Made by a program: the position numbers and the translations under genes. Below the pieces are notes generated by a model. It was given only the letters and a program-made list of their open reading frames with translations. It was not told the DNA's origin and searched no databases. DNA of 64,000 nt from CAVOAK01 sp963664465 (GTDB lineage: Bacteria; Pseudomonadota; Alphaproteobacteria; UBA8366; CAVOAK01), in NCBI GenBank assembly GCA_963664465.2, contig CAXXSU010000004.1, forward strand, positions 124,001 through 188,000, in the 5' to 3' direction. Positions 8,201 through 16,934 of the stretch are shown here, piece after piece. Each line of letters starts with the position of its first letter. The stretch's first letter is position 1.

Positions 8201-8653
8201 ATGGAATGGACCGGAGGGTGCCTGTGCGGCGCCGTGAAGTTTAGGGCACAAGGCGAGCCCTTGGACGTCGCAAGCTGCCACTGCATCAATTGTCGCAAGA
8301 TGTCGGGTGCCGCGTTTGCGACATTCGTGGTGTTTCCACCAGACAAATTCGAATGGGTTCAAGGCGAGTTAGGGACCTATGCTGCCACTCCCGATCTAGT
8401 GAGGGCATTTTGTCGGGATTGTGGTAGTCCGGTCGCGTCGTGGCGGAACAGCGAACTGGACAAATGGATCATCGCTTGGGCGGGCGCATTTGACCAAGCT
8501 GACAAGTTGGAGCCACACCATCACATTTTTGCCAAGGACGAACTGCCATGGCTGCATCTTGAGGACGGTCTACAGCGTCACGAATTATTCCCGGAGAAGG
8601 TGCTCGAATCGCTTGGGCTGGACAGCACGACCCGCAACGAGCAACTCGATTAG
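8201..8653 (+). CDS. GFA-family (glutathione-dependent formaldehyde-activating-like) zinc protein
   Basis: Start ATG 8201 is chosen because GGGAGGTG lies just upstream and the family motif begins immediately (MEWTGGCLCGAVKF). An upstream in-frame extension to 8057 crosses the repeat and is rejected. The 150-residue product shows the two zinc sites of the family: CLCG with CHCINCRK, and FCRDCGSP. The fold is shared by the enzyme that speeds S-hydroxymethylglutathione formation and by many uncharacterised relatives, so the substrate is not settled. It is cytoplasmic with no signal peptide. N-demethylation by the Rieske block downstream would yield formaldehyde, but the distance makes any link speculative. 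Confidence 0.85.
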   Translation: MEWTGGCLCGAVKFRAQGEPLDVASCHCINCRKMSGAAFATFVVFPPDKFEWVQGELGTYAATPDLVRAFCRDCGSPVASWRNSELDKWIIAWAGAFDQADKLEPHHHIFAKDELPWLHLEDGLQRHELFPEKVLESLGLDSTTRNEQLD

Positions 8654-8670
8654 GGTTAGGAGAACCTAGG

Positions 8671-8744
8671 AAGTCCGTTTTGGGTCATGAGCAGACATTC
8701 ATCCGAAATCTCACGAATTTCCGCTTGCGGGTGTAAAGCGGAAA
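8671..8744. repeat. REP-like pair of A-type units
   Basis: Two units, AGTCCGTTTTGGGTCATGAG-CAGAC and ATTTCCGCTTGCGGGTGTAA-AGCGGAAAT, are joined by a spacer (CATCCGAAATCTCACGAA) that is nearly the same as the spacer in the 10.4-kb copy. This shows that the pairs move or duplicate as composite blocks. Confidence 0.7.
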
Positions 8745-8910
8745 TTTGGGTCGTCGGTTGGCTGTTTTAACAGCAACCAGAGTTTGCCACATTCAGAGTG
8801 TGCCACATTTCGATTCCGGTGGATTAGCCGTCCAATGCGTCATTGCGGACACAAATGTACCCAAATTGGATGAACGTCCCATTTACTCCATAATCTGCTA
8901 GGTTACCGCC

Positions 8911-9213
8911 ATGTCGAAACTGGACATCAACGACTTCAAGGCTTCGCTCGATCAGGAGATTCCGTCCCCGGACTTGAGTGGAGCGCTTGAGGCGCTTTGG
9001 CACCAAGCCAAGGGCGATTGGAAAAAGGCCCATCAGCTCGTTCGGGCAGACGGCGACGCAGACGGAAAGTGGGTGCATGCCTACCTGCACAGAGTTCAGG
9101 GCAATGAGCCGCACGCCGGCAAATTGTATCGCCACGCTGAAAGATCAGCTCCGTCGGTGCCCTTGGAGCAGGAGTGGGAGGAGATTGTGTCCACTCTCTT
9201 GAATCGTCGTTAA
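8911..9213 (+). CDS. Conserved small hypothetical protein
   Basis: The 100-residue soluble protein starts at ATG 8911. Its helical core, ALEALWHQAKGDWKKAHQLV followed by GKWVHAYLHRVQGN and a tail ending EQEWEEIVSTLL, resembles a small protein family of unknown function found in many alphaproteobacteria. There is no signal peptide, membrane segment or metal motif. The helix pairs look like a minimal TPR-like hairpin. It stands alone, between hairpin repeats. Confidence 0.65.
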   Translation: MSKLDINDFKASLDQEIPSPDLSGALEALWHQAKGDWKKAHQLVRADGDADGKWVHAYLHRVQGNEPHAGKLYRHAERSAPSVPLEQEWEEIVSTLLNRR

Positions 9214-9309
9214 TGCGGTAAAGCGCAACCGGTTCCGACCACGACATGATCTGTGTGAATCGCCCGCACATCTAACAGCGATAAGGCGATGGCCAGAAAT
9301 GAGGAAGCA

Positions 9310-9504
9310 TTAGAACTTAGGCGTCGTTGGACTCGGTCCATCGGGCTTCTGCACTATTTCCACACGGCCCTTTTCTATGTGCTCAACCAGACCCGCAGCG
9401 AATTTGCGCGCATCCTCGTCGGTCGAATCTCTGCCCAGCAACCGTCTATACTTGCGGCTGTAGAACCGAATCCACTCGATGAGATCCTCCCGAAACTTCC
9501 TCAT
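9310..9504 (-). CDS. Possible small hypothetical protein
   Basis: The 64-residue minus-strand frame is charged and helix-like (REDLIEWIRFYSRKYRRLL, then DEDARKFAAGLVEHIEKG). This looks more protein-like than the overlapping plus-strand frame at 9289-9549. No clear ribosome binding site precedes the ATG and I recognise no family, so it may be a chance frame. The remainder of 9214-9994 holds the hairpin repeat at 9664-9728 and nothing else I can support. Confidence 0.3.
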   Translation of the reverse strand: MRKFREDLIEWIRFYSRKYRRLLGRDSTDEDARKFAAGLVEHIEKGRVEIVQKPDGPSPTTPKF

Positions 9505-9663
9505 CGGGCATACTTTAGTTCAGGAACAAAAACAGAACAAGCCCCATAGATAATTCAGGATTCGCGTCAGGTGTTGGCCGAGTAATCGCACCCCCAAAAC
9601 GCCAATACGGACTCAGCGACTCTCTACAGGGCGATAAGGAGTCATCGATGGGTGACGGTGCTC

Positions 9664-9728
9664 GAATGTCCGCTTTGGTCAAAAGCGGACATTTCACCAA
9701 CTCACAATGATGGTCTGCTCATAGCCAC
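9664..9728. repeat. REP-like A plus B hairpin pair
   Basis: The A-type unit ATGTCCGCTTTGGTCAAAAG-CGGACAT forms a nearly perfect hairpin. The B-type unit (GATGGTCTGCTCATAGCCA) is truncated. The 22-bp sequence shared with 1275-1296 lies at 9612-9633, just upstream. Confidence 0.7.
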
Positions 9729-9994
9729 GGCCCCGGGGCGTCGTTCCCGAGACACACCCCAGATGTTCGTCTGGATAACCTGAAACATGAGCCATTGCCT
9801 CGCGGACAGGAAGGTTTGAAGACTCTGGCATCGAAATCTGTGGAGAACTGTCTGTTAGCGCAGCCCATGGATCAGGGAAATAAGTATTGCGTGGTCGGCG
9901 GATATGCTTATGACCGCATTATCGCCGCACTACTGTATTTCGAAATGGGACAAAGAATCCGGGAAATCCCGGATTGGAAAGTGAAGGGTACCAA

Positions 9995-10345
9995 GTGAAA
10001 CCAGAAACAAAAACCAAACTTGAAGGTGCAATTTGGGGCGCTGTGGGTGGAGCAATCGTTATAATGGTCATTGGCTTTTCGGTGGGTGGTTGGTCAACCA
10101 CCGGCGGTACCCAAGAGGTGGCCGATGCGGCGGTTTTGGGGAGCCGGGCAGAGATCTGCGTCGCCCAGTACATGAACGAACCCAACTTTCAAGAAAATCT
10201 TGAGGACTTGCAGAAGGTAAGTTCTGTACAGAGATCCTTCATTATCGAAAATGGGGGTTGGGATAAGATGCCCGGGCAAGAAGAAGCCGTATTTCTTGTT
10301 AGCCGAGCCTGCGCGGAGAAGCTTGAGCTTCTTATGAATAAGTGA
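9995..10345 (+). CDS. Small single-pass membrane protein of unknown function
   Basis: The GTG at 9995 is preferred because GAAGGG lies six bases upstream and the product then opens MKPETKTKLEGAIWGAVGGA, the usual beginning of this alphaproteobacterial family. One transmembrane helix spans roughly residues 11-32 (GAIWGAVGGAIVIMVIGFSV). The rest (about 80 residues) has Cys in AEICVAQYM and SRACAEKLE and is probably periplasmic. The function is unknown. It is not obviously in an operon. Confidence 0.6.
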   Translation: MKPETKTKLEGAIWGAVGGAIVIMVIGFSVGGWSTTGGTQEVADAAVLGSRAEICVAQYMNEPNFQENLEDLQKVSSVQRSFIIENGGWDKMPGQEEAVFLVSRACAEKLELLMNK

Positions 10346-10386
10346 GAGTTCCCGGTTAATGTCGGAGCGTTGAGGCAGTCAGTAAA

Positions 10387-10462
10387 TATGTCCGCTTTGG
10401 GTTATGAGCGGACAATCATCCGATATCTCACGAATGTCCGCTTTGGATCATATGCGGACATG
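10387..10462. repeat. REP-like pair of A-type units
   Basis: ATGTCCGCTTTGGGTTATGA-GCGGACA and ATGTCCGCTTTGGATCATAT-GCGGACAT are joined by a spacer nearly identical to the one at about 8695-8712. This is the last member before the suf operon; only one more cluster (23.8 kb) occurs in the window. Confidence 0.75.
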
Positions 10463-10544
10463 GGTAAGGCATCCAAACGCCGCCTTATATTTGTCCATGA
10501 AATTAACAAGACCCCTTGATTTAATCGCAAAGATAAGCCATTTT

Positions 10545-10587
10545 TTGAATACCGTACAAATTTAGTACAGTTTTCGGAGTCGGTCTT
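10545..10587 (+). promoter_or_regulatory. Candidate operator/promoter of the suf operon
   Basis: Ahead of the regulator gene lies an AT-rich segment with an imperfect dyad, GTAC-AAATTTA-GTAC (10554-10568), flanked by TACC and AGTT. A CGGAG ribosome site follows about nine bases before the TTG start. The position fits autoregulation by the Rrf2-type protein encoded directly downstream. Binding is inferred. Confidence 0.4.
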
Positions 10588-11061
10588 TTGTTACGACTGG
10601 GTCGAATGACGGATTTTGGCGTGGTGGTGCTCTCGCAGATGGCGTTGGTTGAGGAACCGCTCTCGACCGCTTCGAGTTTGGCCGAGGCAACCGGATTACC
10701 CATGCCGAGCGTGAGCAAGGTGTTGAAGCTGCTCGCACGGGCGCAGGTCGTCACGTCCCACCGCGGCGTCAACGGCGGCTATTCGCTGGCCCGGCCCGCT
10801 GAGGAAATTACCGTTGAGCAAATCATCACGGCGCTCGAAGGGCCGGTCGCACTAACCTCATGCGTCGAGGGGACCAAAGGCAACTGTGAAGTCGAGACGC
10901 TGTGTCCCCTGAATGGACGGTGGGACAAAGTGAACGCTGCGATCCGCGGCGCGTTGGACGCGATCACGCTTGCCGAGATCGCCGAACCGACGACGAATCT
11001 TAGCTTCTTGCACCCACCTAGCAGCGGGCAACTGAGCCAAGTGACGCGGGCACGCCCGTAG
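10588..11061 (+). CDS. Rrf2-family regulator of the SUF operon
   Basis: The TTG at 10588 gives the family's typical opening (MLRLGRMTDFGVVVLSQMAL). The 157-residue protein has the winged helix-turn-helix of Rrf2/IscR proteins (SSLAEATGLPMPSVSKVLKLL, then a wing with GVNGGYSLARP). It also has three Cys in the cluster-binding loop, SC-VEGTKGN-C-EVETL-C, ahead of NGRW. Such proteins bind an Fe-S cluster and adjust suf transcription to demand. It is the first gene of the operon, 56 bp before sufB. The C-terminal 25 residues are poorly conserved. Confidence 0.85.
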   Translation: MLRLGRMTDFGVVVLSQMALVEEPLSTASSLAEATGLPMPSVSKVLKLLARAQVVTSHRGVNGGYSLARPAEEITVEQIITALEGPVALTSCVEGTKGNCEVETLCPLNGRWDKVNAAIRGALDAITLAEIAEPTTNLSFLHPPSSGQLSQVTRARP

Positions 11062-11117
11062 ATCCGTGGGGCCCCTACCCGAGTGAACCGAGTACAGCAA
11101 TAAAGGCGTTTTTTTAG

Positions 11118-12572
11118 ATGACAGCATCAAACGAGACGGCGGAACAGATCCAAACGCTGGCCGATGAAAAGTACAAATACGGCTTCGTCACGGACATCGA
11201 AACGGAAAAAGCGCCAAAAGGCCTGAACGAAGACATCATTCGCTTGATCTCGGCCAAGAAGGAAGACCCGCCGTGGCTGCTCGAGCGGCGACTGAAGGCA
11301 TATAAGCATTGGCTGACAATGGCCGAACCGGAATGGGCCATGGTTAAGTTTCCGGCAATTGACTACCAGGACGCCTACTACTTCGCTGCTCCGAAGACGA
11401 CAGACCGACCCAAGAGCCTGGACGAAGTCGACCCGGAGCTTTTGAAAACCTACGAGAAACTGGGGATTCCCTTGCAGGAGCAGGAAATGCTCGCCGGCGT
11501 CGCCGTCGACGCGGTCTTCGACAGCGTATCGGTCGCGACGACCTACAAGGGCAAGCTCGAAGAGCTCGGCATCATCTTCTGCTCGTTTTCGGAATCTCTA
11601 CAGAAATGTCCGGAGCTGGTGCGCGAGTATATGGGCTCCGTGGTTCCCATGGCAGACAACAAGCATGCCTGTCTCAATTCGGCCGTGTTTACGGACGGAT
11701 CGTTCGTCTACATCCCGCCCGGCGTGCGCTGCCCCATGGAACTATCAACCTATTTCCGCATCAACGCGGCCGAGACCGGTCAGTTCGAGCGCACCCTCAT
11801 CATCGCCGATCGGGGCAGCTATGTGAGTTATCTCGAAGGCTGCACCGCGCCGATGCGCGACGAGAATCAGCTCCATGCGGCGGTTGTCGAGCTGATCGCG
11901 CTGGAGGACGCCGAGATTAAGTACTCGACGGTGCAGAACTGGTACCCCGGCGATGCGGAGGGCAAAGGCGGAATCTACAATTTTGTCACGAAACGCGGCG
12001 CATGCCGCGGCGACCGCTCGAAGATTTCGTGGACGCAGGTCGAAACCGGGTCGGCCATCACCTGGAAATACCCGAGTTGCATTCTGCAGGGCGACGATTC
12101 GGTTGGCGAGTTTTATTCGGTTGCGGTCACCAACAACATGCAACAAGCCGATACCGGAACCAAAATGATCCACATCGGCCGCAACACGACCTCACGCATC
12201 ATTTCCAAAGGCATTTCGGCCGGGCGCGCCAACAACGCCTATCGCGGACTGGTTCGCATCATGCCGACGGCCGAAGGCGCGCGAAACTACACCCAGTGCG
12301 ACAGCCTTTTGATCGGCGACCAGTGTGGCGCCCACACCGTTCCCTATATCGAATCGCGTAACCCCTCGGCGCGCGTCGAGCATGAGGCGACAACCAGCAA
12401 GATCAGCGACGATCAGCTCTTCTATTGCCGTCAGCGCGGACTCGACAGTGAGGAAGCGGTCTCGCTCGTGGTTAACGGGTTCTGTCGCGAGGTTTTGCAG
12501 ACCTTGCCAATGGAGTTTGCGGTCGAAGCCCAGAAGCTTGTCGGAATTAGCCTCGAAGGCAGCGTTGGCTAG
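11118..12572 (+). CDS. sufB: SufB, Fe-S cluster scaffold subunit
   Basis: The 484-residue protein is the SufB subunit of the SufBC2D scaffold, on which sulfur and iron are assembled in the cytoplasm. Characteristic segments are GVAVDAVFDSVSV, CSFSESLQKCPELV, GVRCPMELSTYFRIN, ISWTQVETGSAITWKYPSC and HEATTSKISDDQLFYCRQRG near the C-terminus. The length is normal for the family. The operon order behind the regulator, and the spacing of 35 bp to sufC, confirm the call. Confidence 0.97.
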   Translation: MTASNETAEQIQTLADEKYKYGFVTDIETEKAPKGLNEDIIRLISAKKEDPPWLLERRLKAYKHWLTMAEPEWAMVKFPAIDYQDAYYFAAPKTTDRPKSLDEVDPELLKTYEKLGIPLQEQEMLAGVAVDAVFDSVSVATTYKGKLEELGIIFCSFSESLQKCPELVREYMGSVVPMADNKHACLNSAVFTDGSFVYIPPGVRCPMELSTYFRINAAETGQFERTLIIADRGSYVSYLEGCTAPMRDENQLHAAVVELIALEDAEIKYSTVQNWYPGDAEGKGGIYNFVTKRGACRGDRSKISWTQVETGSAITWKYPSCILQGDDSVGEFYSVAVTNNMQQADTGTKMIHIGRNTTSRIISKGISAGRANNAYRGLVRIMPTAEGARNYTQCDSLLIGDQCGAHTVPYIESRNPSARVEHEATTSKISDDQLFYCRQRGLDSEEAVSLVVNGFCREVLQTLPMEFAVEAQKLVGISLEGSVG

Positions 12573-12607
12573 GAAAAGTCACGCGGAGAGAAGGACAGAG
12601 ATAACGA

Positions 12608-13363
12608 ATGCCCTTGCTTGAAATCAAAAACTTGCACGCTCGCGTCGAGGACAAAGCGATTCTCGATGGCATCGATCTCGCCATCGACGCGGGCGAAGTG
12701 CACGCAATGATGGGGCCCAACGGCTCGGGAAAGAGCACCTTGTCCTATGTGCTTTCCGGCCGCGAGGGATACGAAGTCACGGCTGGCGAAGTCCTCTATC
12801 AGGGTGCGGATCTGCTCGAGATGGAACCGGAAATTCGCGCTCGCGAAGGCGTATTTCTCGCTTTCCAATATCCCGTCGAGATCCCAGGCGTCGCCACCAC
12901 CACTTTTCTCAAGTCCGCGGTAAATGCTATCCGCAAACATCGCGGCGAATCGGAACTTGACGCCATGCAGTTCGTCAAGCTGGCGCGCGAAAAGGCGGCG
13001 TCGCTCGAGATTGGTGATGACATGCTGAAGCGGGCGATCAACACCGGCTTTTCCGGTGGCGAAAAAAAGCGTGCCGAAGTTCTGCAGATGGCTCTGCTCG
13101 AGCCAAAGCTGGCGATTCTCGACGAGACTGATTCCGGCCTCGACATCGACGCCTTGAAGGTCGTTGCCAGCGGCATCAACGCGCTGCGTTCGAACGACCG
13201 GGGCATGCTTATCATTACCCATTACCAGCGTCTGCTTGACTTCATCATTCCCGATAAGGTGCACGTCCTGGCTGCTGGCCGGATCGTCAAGTCGGGCGGC
13301 AAGGAGCTTGCCCTCGAACTCGAGGAAAAGGGCTACGGCCAATTTCTCGGCGAGGCGGCCTAA
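12608..13363 (+). CDS. sufC: SufC, ATPase of the SUF scaffold
   Basis: The 251-residue ABC-type ATPase powers conformational change of SufB-SufD rather than transport. The Walker A motif GPNGSGKST is at about 36-44, the signature FSGGEKKR near 141, the Walker B LAILDETDSGLD near 158, and an H-loop in IITHYQRLLDFI. The Asp-Glu-Thr-Asp-Ser-Gly-Leu-Asp string is typical of SufC. It is 20 bp ahead of sufD. Confidence 0.97.
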   Translation: MPLLEIKNLHARVEDKAILDGIDLAIDAGEVHAMMGPNGSGKSTLSYVLSGREGYEVTAGEVLYQGADLLEMEPEIRAREGVFLAFQYPVEIPGVATTTFLKSAVNAIRKHRGESELDAMQFVKLAREKAASLEIGDDMLKRAINTGFSGGEKKRAEVLQMALLEPKLAILDETDSGLDIDALKVVASGINALRSNDRGMLIITHYQRLLDFIIPDKVHVLAAGRIVKSGGKELALELEEKGYGQFLGEAA

Positions 13364-13383
13364 CCGCCGCGGGGCCGGGGGGA

Positions 13384-14715
13384 ATGAAGATGCCGCGCAA
13401 GTCAGCTATGACCGAGCAATTTATCGAGCAGTTCGCTGCTTTCGAGGCCAGCCGGGCTGAATTGGAACCGTCGTGGCTGACGGCATTGCGAAGGAAGGGC
13501 CTCGAAGCCTTTCAGGCGACCGGCCTACCGGACCGCAAGACTGAGGCGTGGAAATATACCAACCTCAACAAACTCAAGAAAATCGGCTTCGAGCCGGCAC
13601 AACAGGTCCCCGAGCTCAGCACCTTGCCGTCTTCCGTCGTCACCATCGACGGATATCTCGATGTCTTCGTTAATGGCCGATATGAGCCTGCACTCTCATC
13701 GTTCGGAACACTGCCTGACGGCATCGTCGTCGAAAGCCTGCGGGACAGCATTGCGGGCGACCCTGCTCTAGCTGAGAGACGTTTAGGCAATCTGGTGCCA
13801 TCTCGCGAAACGCCGATGACATCGCTCAACATGGCGTTTGCGGAGGATGGGCTGTGTTTGCGCGTCGCCCCTGACACCAAACTCGAACAGCCCATCCATG
13901 TCGTGTCGATCGGGCACGCGCCCGACCAGCCAAGCGCTTTTCACATGCGCTCGCTGATCGAGATCGGCGCCGGGTCGAGCGCGAACATACTCGAGAGCCA
14001 TATTGGCATTGGTGATGGTACTTACTTCTCTAACTCGGTCAGCGAGATCCGCCTCGATGCAGGCGCGCGGCTTGGTCACTACCGGCTGCAAAACGACAGC
14101 CGGCAGGCCTTCAATATCGGGCTAACGAATTTGGAGCTTGCGCGCGGCACCCATTATGACGGGTTCAACCTGCAAATTGGTGCGGAGATCGCGCGCAGCG
14201 AGGTTCGGGCGCGAATCGCCGCCGAAGAGATTGAGTGTCGCGTAAACGGTGCCTATCTTGCCGCCGGCACACAGCAGATCGACAGCACGACGTTCATCGA
14301 CCATGCGGCCGGTGGCAGCCGGTCGCGGCAGGTCTTCAAAGGCGTGCTCAACGATCATGCGAGAGGCGTGTTCCAAGGCAAGATTCTCGTCGAGCCGCAA
14401 GCGCAAAAGACCGACGGCCACCAGCTGTGCCGCACGCTTCTACTGTCGCGTTCAGCCGAAATGGATTGTAAACCGGAGCTTGAAATCTACGCCGACGATG
14501 TCAAATGCAGCCATGGCGCTACGGTTGGAGAGCTCGATGACGAGGCGCTTTTTTACTTGCGGTCCCGTGGCATTGATCCGGCGGAAGCCCGCGACATTCT
14601 CGTCATGGCATTTCTTGCCGAAGCAACCGCAGAAATAGGCGTTCCGGCGGTTCGTGAAGCATTTGATGATGTCGTCCAGCAATGGCTGAGCGGCGCACAG
14701 GAAGCGACACCGTGA
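13384..14715 (+). CDS. sufD: SufD, Fe-S scaffold subunit
   Basis: The 443-residue protein is the SufD partner of SufB. It has an N-terminal helical region with LPDRKTEAWKYTNLNKL and the right-handed beta-helix core ending in DVKCSHGATVGELDDEALFYLRSRGI, which carries the conserved Cys and His. The start may be ATG 13384 or ATG 13408 (MTEQFIEQF); a G-rich ribosome site precedes the first. Its stop overlaps the sufS start (GTGA), indicating translational coupling. Confidence 0.95.
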   Translation: MKMPRKSAMTEQFIEQFAAFEASRAELEPSWLTALRRKGLEAFQATGLPDRKTEAWKYTNLNKLKKIGFEPAQQVPELSTLPSSVVTIDGYLDVFVNGRYEPALSSFGTLPDGIVVESLRDSIAGDPALAERRLGNLVPSRETPMTSLNMAFAEDGLCLRVAPDTKLEQPIHVVSIGHAPDQPSAFHMRSLIEIGAGSSANILESHIGIGDGTYFSNSVSEIRLDAGARLGHYRLQNDSRQAFNIGLTNLELARGTHYDGFNLQIGAEIARSEVRARIAAEEIECRVNGAYLAAGTQQIDSTTFIDHAAGGSRSRQVFKGVLNDHARGVFQGKILVEPQAQKTDGHQLCRTLLLSRSAEMDCKPELEIYADDVKCSHGATVGELDDEALFYLRSRGIDPAEARDILVMAFLAEATAEIGVPAVREAFDDVVQQWLSGAQEATP

Positions 14716-16001
14716 ACGCACCGGAAGACTCCATGTCGAGCACGCTCGAGCCGAGCGAAGCACGCCCGCCCACATCGACGCCGTACGACGTCGATCGTAT
14801 TCGTGCAGACTTCCCCATTCTCAGCCGCGAAGTGTATGGCCGCCCGCTGGTGTTCCTCGACAGCGCCGCCTCGGCACAAAAGCCGCGTGCCGTAATCCAG
14901 GCGGAGTCGAGCGTCTATGAGAACGACTACGCGAACGTCCATCGCGGGGTTCATTTCTTGAGCGAACACGCGACCGCCCGTTTCGAGGGTGCGCGTGAAA
15001 ATGTGCAACGTTTCATAAATGCCGCTCACCCACACGAGATCGTCTTCACGCGAAATGCGACGGAAGCGATCAATCTGGTGGCTGCAAGCTATGGCCGCTC
15101 TATGCTGTCAGAGGGTGACGAGGTCATAATTTCGGAGCTGGAGCATCATTCCAACATCGTCCCCTGGCAATTCCTGCGCGACGAGAGGGGTATCGTTCTC
15201 AAGATTGCGCCGATCAGCGACGACGGCGAATTGTTGATGCGCGAATTCGAGAACCTCCTTACGGCTCGGACCAAGCTGGTCGCCATTAGTCATATGTCCA
15301 ATGTGCTGGGAACGATCCTTCCCGCGCGTGAGATCGTCACCAAGGCGCACGCCGTTGGCGCCAAAGTACTGTTCGACGGCTGCCAGGCGGTAACGCATCT
15401 GCCAGTCGACGTTCGCGCGCTTGATTGCGACTTCTACGTATTTTCCGGGCATAAGCTCTATGGCCCGTCGGGCATCGGCGTACTTTATGGCAAAGAAGCG
15501 CTGCTCGACGCCATGCCGCCCTATCAGGGTGGCGGCGAAATGATCAGCCGGGTCACCTTTGAGAAGAGCACATGGGCGCCGCTGCCTCACAAGTTTGAGG
15601 CCGGCACGCCGGCGATTGCGCAGGCCATAGCCTTTGGTAGCGCGATCGAATACGTATCGGCGCTCGGCCTCGACAATATTGCAGAGCATGAACGCGACGT
15701 GCTGACCTATGCGACTCAGCGCCTGTCAGCGATCAAGGGTTTGAAAATATTCGGTACGGCACCGGGGAAGGCAAGCGTCCTGTCGTTCACAATGGACGGG
15801 GTTCATCCGCACGATATCGCGACCGTCGTCGATCGCGCCGGTGTCGCAATACGAGCCGGGCATCATTGTGCACTTCCCCTGATGGATCGTATGGGCGTCC
15901 CAGCTACAGCGCGCGCCTCATTCGCTCTCTACAACTCGCGAAGCGAAGTCGACGCGCTCGGCGAGGCGTTGGAGCAGGTACAGGGAATATTTGGAACATG
16001 A
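14712..16001 (+). CDS. sufS: SufS, type II cysteine desulfurase
   Basis: The 429-residue PLP enzyme releases sulfur from cysteine as a persulfide. I chose the GTG overlapping the sufD stop (MNAPEDSMSS...). Motifs are LDSAASAQKP, HRGVHFLSEHAT, the PLP lysine in FSGHKLYGPSGIGVLYGK, and the catalytic Cys in RAGHHCALPLMDRMGV. The active-site stretch after the His pair is the short type II loop, which normally needs SufE or SufU for activation. sufU is the next gene, with an ATGA overlap. Confidence 0.96.
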   Translation: MNAPEDSMSSTLEPSEARPPTSTPYDVDRIRADFPILSREVYGRPLVFLDSAASAQKPRAVIQAESSVYENDYANVHRGVHFLSEHATARFEGARENVQRFINAAHPHEIVFTRNATEAINLVAASYGRSMLSEGDEVIISELEHHSNIVPWQFLRDERGIVLKIAPISDDGELLMREFENLLTARTKLVAISHMSNVLGTILPAREIVTKAHAVGAKVLFDGCQAVTHLPVDVRALDCDFYVFSGHKLYGPSGIGVLYGKEALLDAMPPYQGGGEMISRVTFEKSTWAPLPHKFEAGTPAIAQAIAFGSAIEYVSALGLDNIAEHERDVLTYATQRLSAIKGLKIFGTAPGKASVLSFTMDGVHPHDIATVVDRAGVAIRAGHHCALPLMDRMGVPATARASFALYNSRSEVDALGEALEQVQGIFGT

Positions 16002-16459
16002 ACGACGATCTGCGTGATCTCTACCAGGAGGTCATCCTCGACCACGGGAGGAATCCGAGAAACTTCCGGCACCCTGAGAACGCCACCTGCGCCGCCCATG
16101 GTGACAACCCGTTATGTGGCGATCAGCTGACGGTCTACATGACGGTGGACGAGAACGGGATCGTCATCGATGCCGCCTTCGAAGGACGCGGTTGTGCAAT
16201 CTCGGTCGCTTCAGCATCGCTGATGACCGAACTGGTCCGCGGCAAGAGCGAAGCCGACGTACGCCGGCTTTTCGAGAGCTTCCACTTGCTTGCGACAGGC
16301 GACGAAGGCGAGATGCCGGAGGACATGTCGGACGAACTGGAACGTCTCAGCGTTTTGTCGGGCGTTCGTGAATTTCCGATGCGCGTCAAATGCGCGACGC
16401 TTGCCTGGCACACGATGAAGGCCGCCCTTGCAGGCAGCGAAAAGGTAACGACCGAATAG
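15998..16459 (+). CDS. sufU: SufU, sulfur-transfer partner of SufS
   Basis: The 153-residue protein starts at the ATG overlapping the sufS stop. It is an IscU-fold protein of the SufU branch. The zinc ligands expected for this branch are present: Cys and Asp in NPLCGDQL, Cys in GRGCAIS and Cys in RVKCATLAW. It also has the SufU-type insertion (HLLATGDEGEMPEDM). Zinc-bound SufU accepts persulfide from SufS. There is no sufE in the operon, which fits this role. Confidence 0.93.
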   Translation: MNDDLRDLYQEVILDHGRNPRNFRHPENATCAAHGDNPLCGDQLTVYMTVDENGIVIDAAFEGRGCAISVASASLMTELVRGKSEADVRRLFESFHLLATGDEGEMPEDMSDELERLSVLSGVREFPMRVKCATLAWHTMKAALAGSEKVTTE

Positions 16460-16464
16460 GTTGC

Positions 16465-16890
16465 ATGGGAACTGAAATGGCGACGACAAAAGACGACGGA
16501 ATGACGGTTCTGGACTTCATGCCGGAACGCGCACCGGCCGAAGAGGTCACGGCCGATGCCGGTTCAGCGCTTGGCGACCAGACGCTCGTCGCGTCAAAGG
16601 ATGCACTAATTGAGGGGTTGAGGACGGTCTACGATCCGGAAATTCCTATCAATATCTACGATCTGGGGTTGGTCTATGAGATCGACATTGGTGATGACGG
16701 TAACGTCAAGATTGTGATGACGCTGACCGCGGCTGGTTGCCCTGTGGCAGACCTTATGCCGAAGATGATCGCCGATGCGGCCGCCGCCGTCGTCGGCGTC
16801 GGCGAAGTCGAAGTTCATCTCGTCTGGGACCCGCCGTGGCACAAGGACTTGATGTCGGAGGATGCCAAGCTAGCTCTTGGCATGTTTTAG
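16465..16890 (+). CDS. sufT: SufT, DUF59/MIP18-family Fe-S assembly factor
   Basis: The ATG at 16465, five bases after sufU, is used; ATG 16477 is an alternative. The 141-residue product has a variable N-terminus and then the DUF59 domain: YDPEIPINIYDLGLVYEIDI, TLTAAGCPVADLMPKMI with the conserved Cys, and WDPPWHKDLMSEDAKLALGM. SufT proteins help mature Fe-S enzymes under high demand. The position between sufU and sufA supports the call. Confidence 0.93.
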   Translation: MGTEMATTKDDGMTVLDFMPERAPAEEVTADAGSALGDQTLVASKDALIEGLRTVYDPEIPINIYDLGLVYEIDIGDDGNVKIVMTLTAAGCPVADLMPKMIADAAAAVVGVGEVEVHLVWDPPWHKDLMSEDAKLALGMF

Positions 16891-16934
16891 GTTGTAAGAA
16901 GATTAGAGAGCCGGTAGAGGTAAGGAGATACCAA

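Noticed and set aside
9289..9549. Plus-strand 86-residue frame
   Set aside because: It overlaps a more protein-like minus-strand frame and has no ribosome site or recognisable pattern.
9795..9998. 67-residue frame before the small membrane protein
   Set aside because: No conserved pattern; its start lies in repeat-flanking sequence and its end overlaps the better supported gene at 9995.
1341..10462. CRISPR array, suggested by repeated palindromes
   Set aside because: The units are irregularly spaced over 9 kb, lie singly or in pairs between genes, and no cas gene is present.
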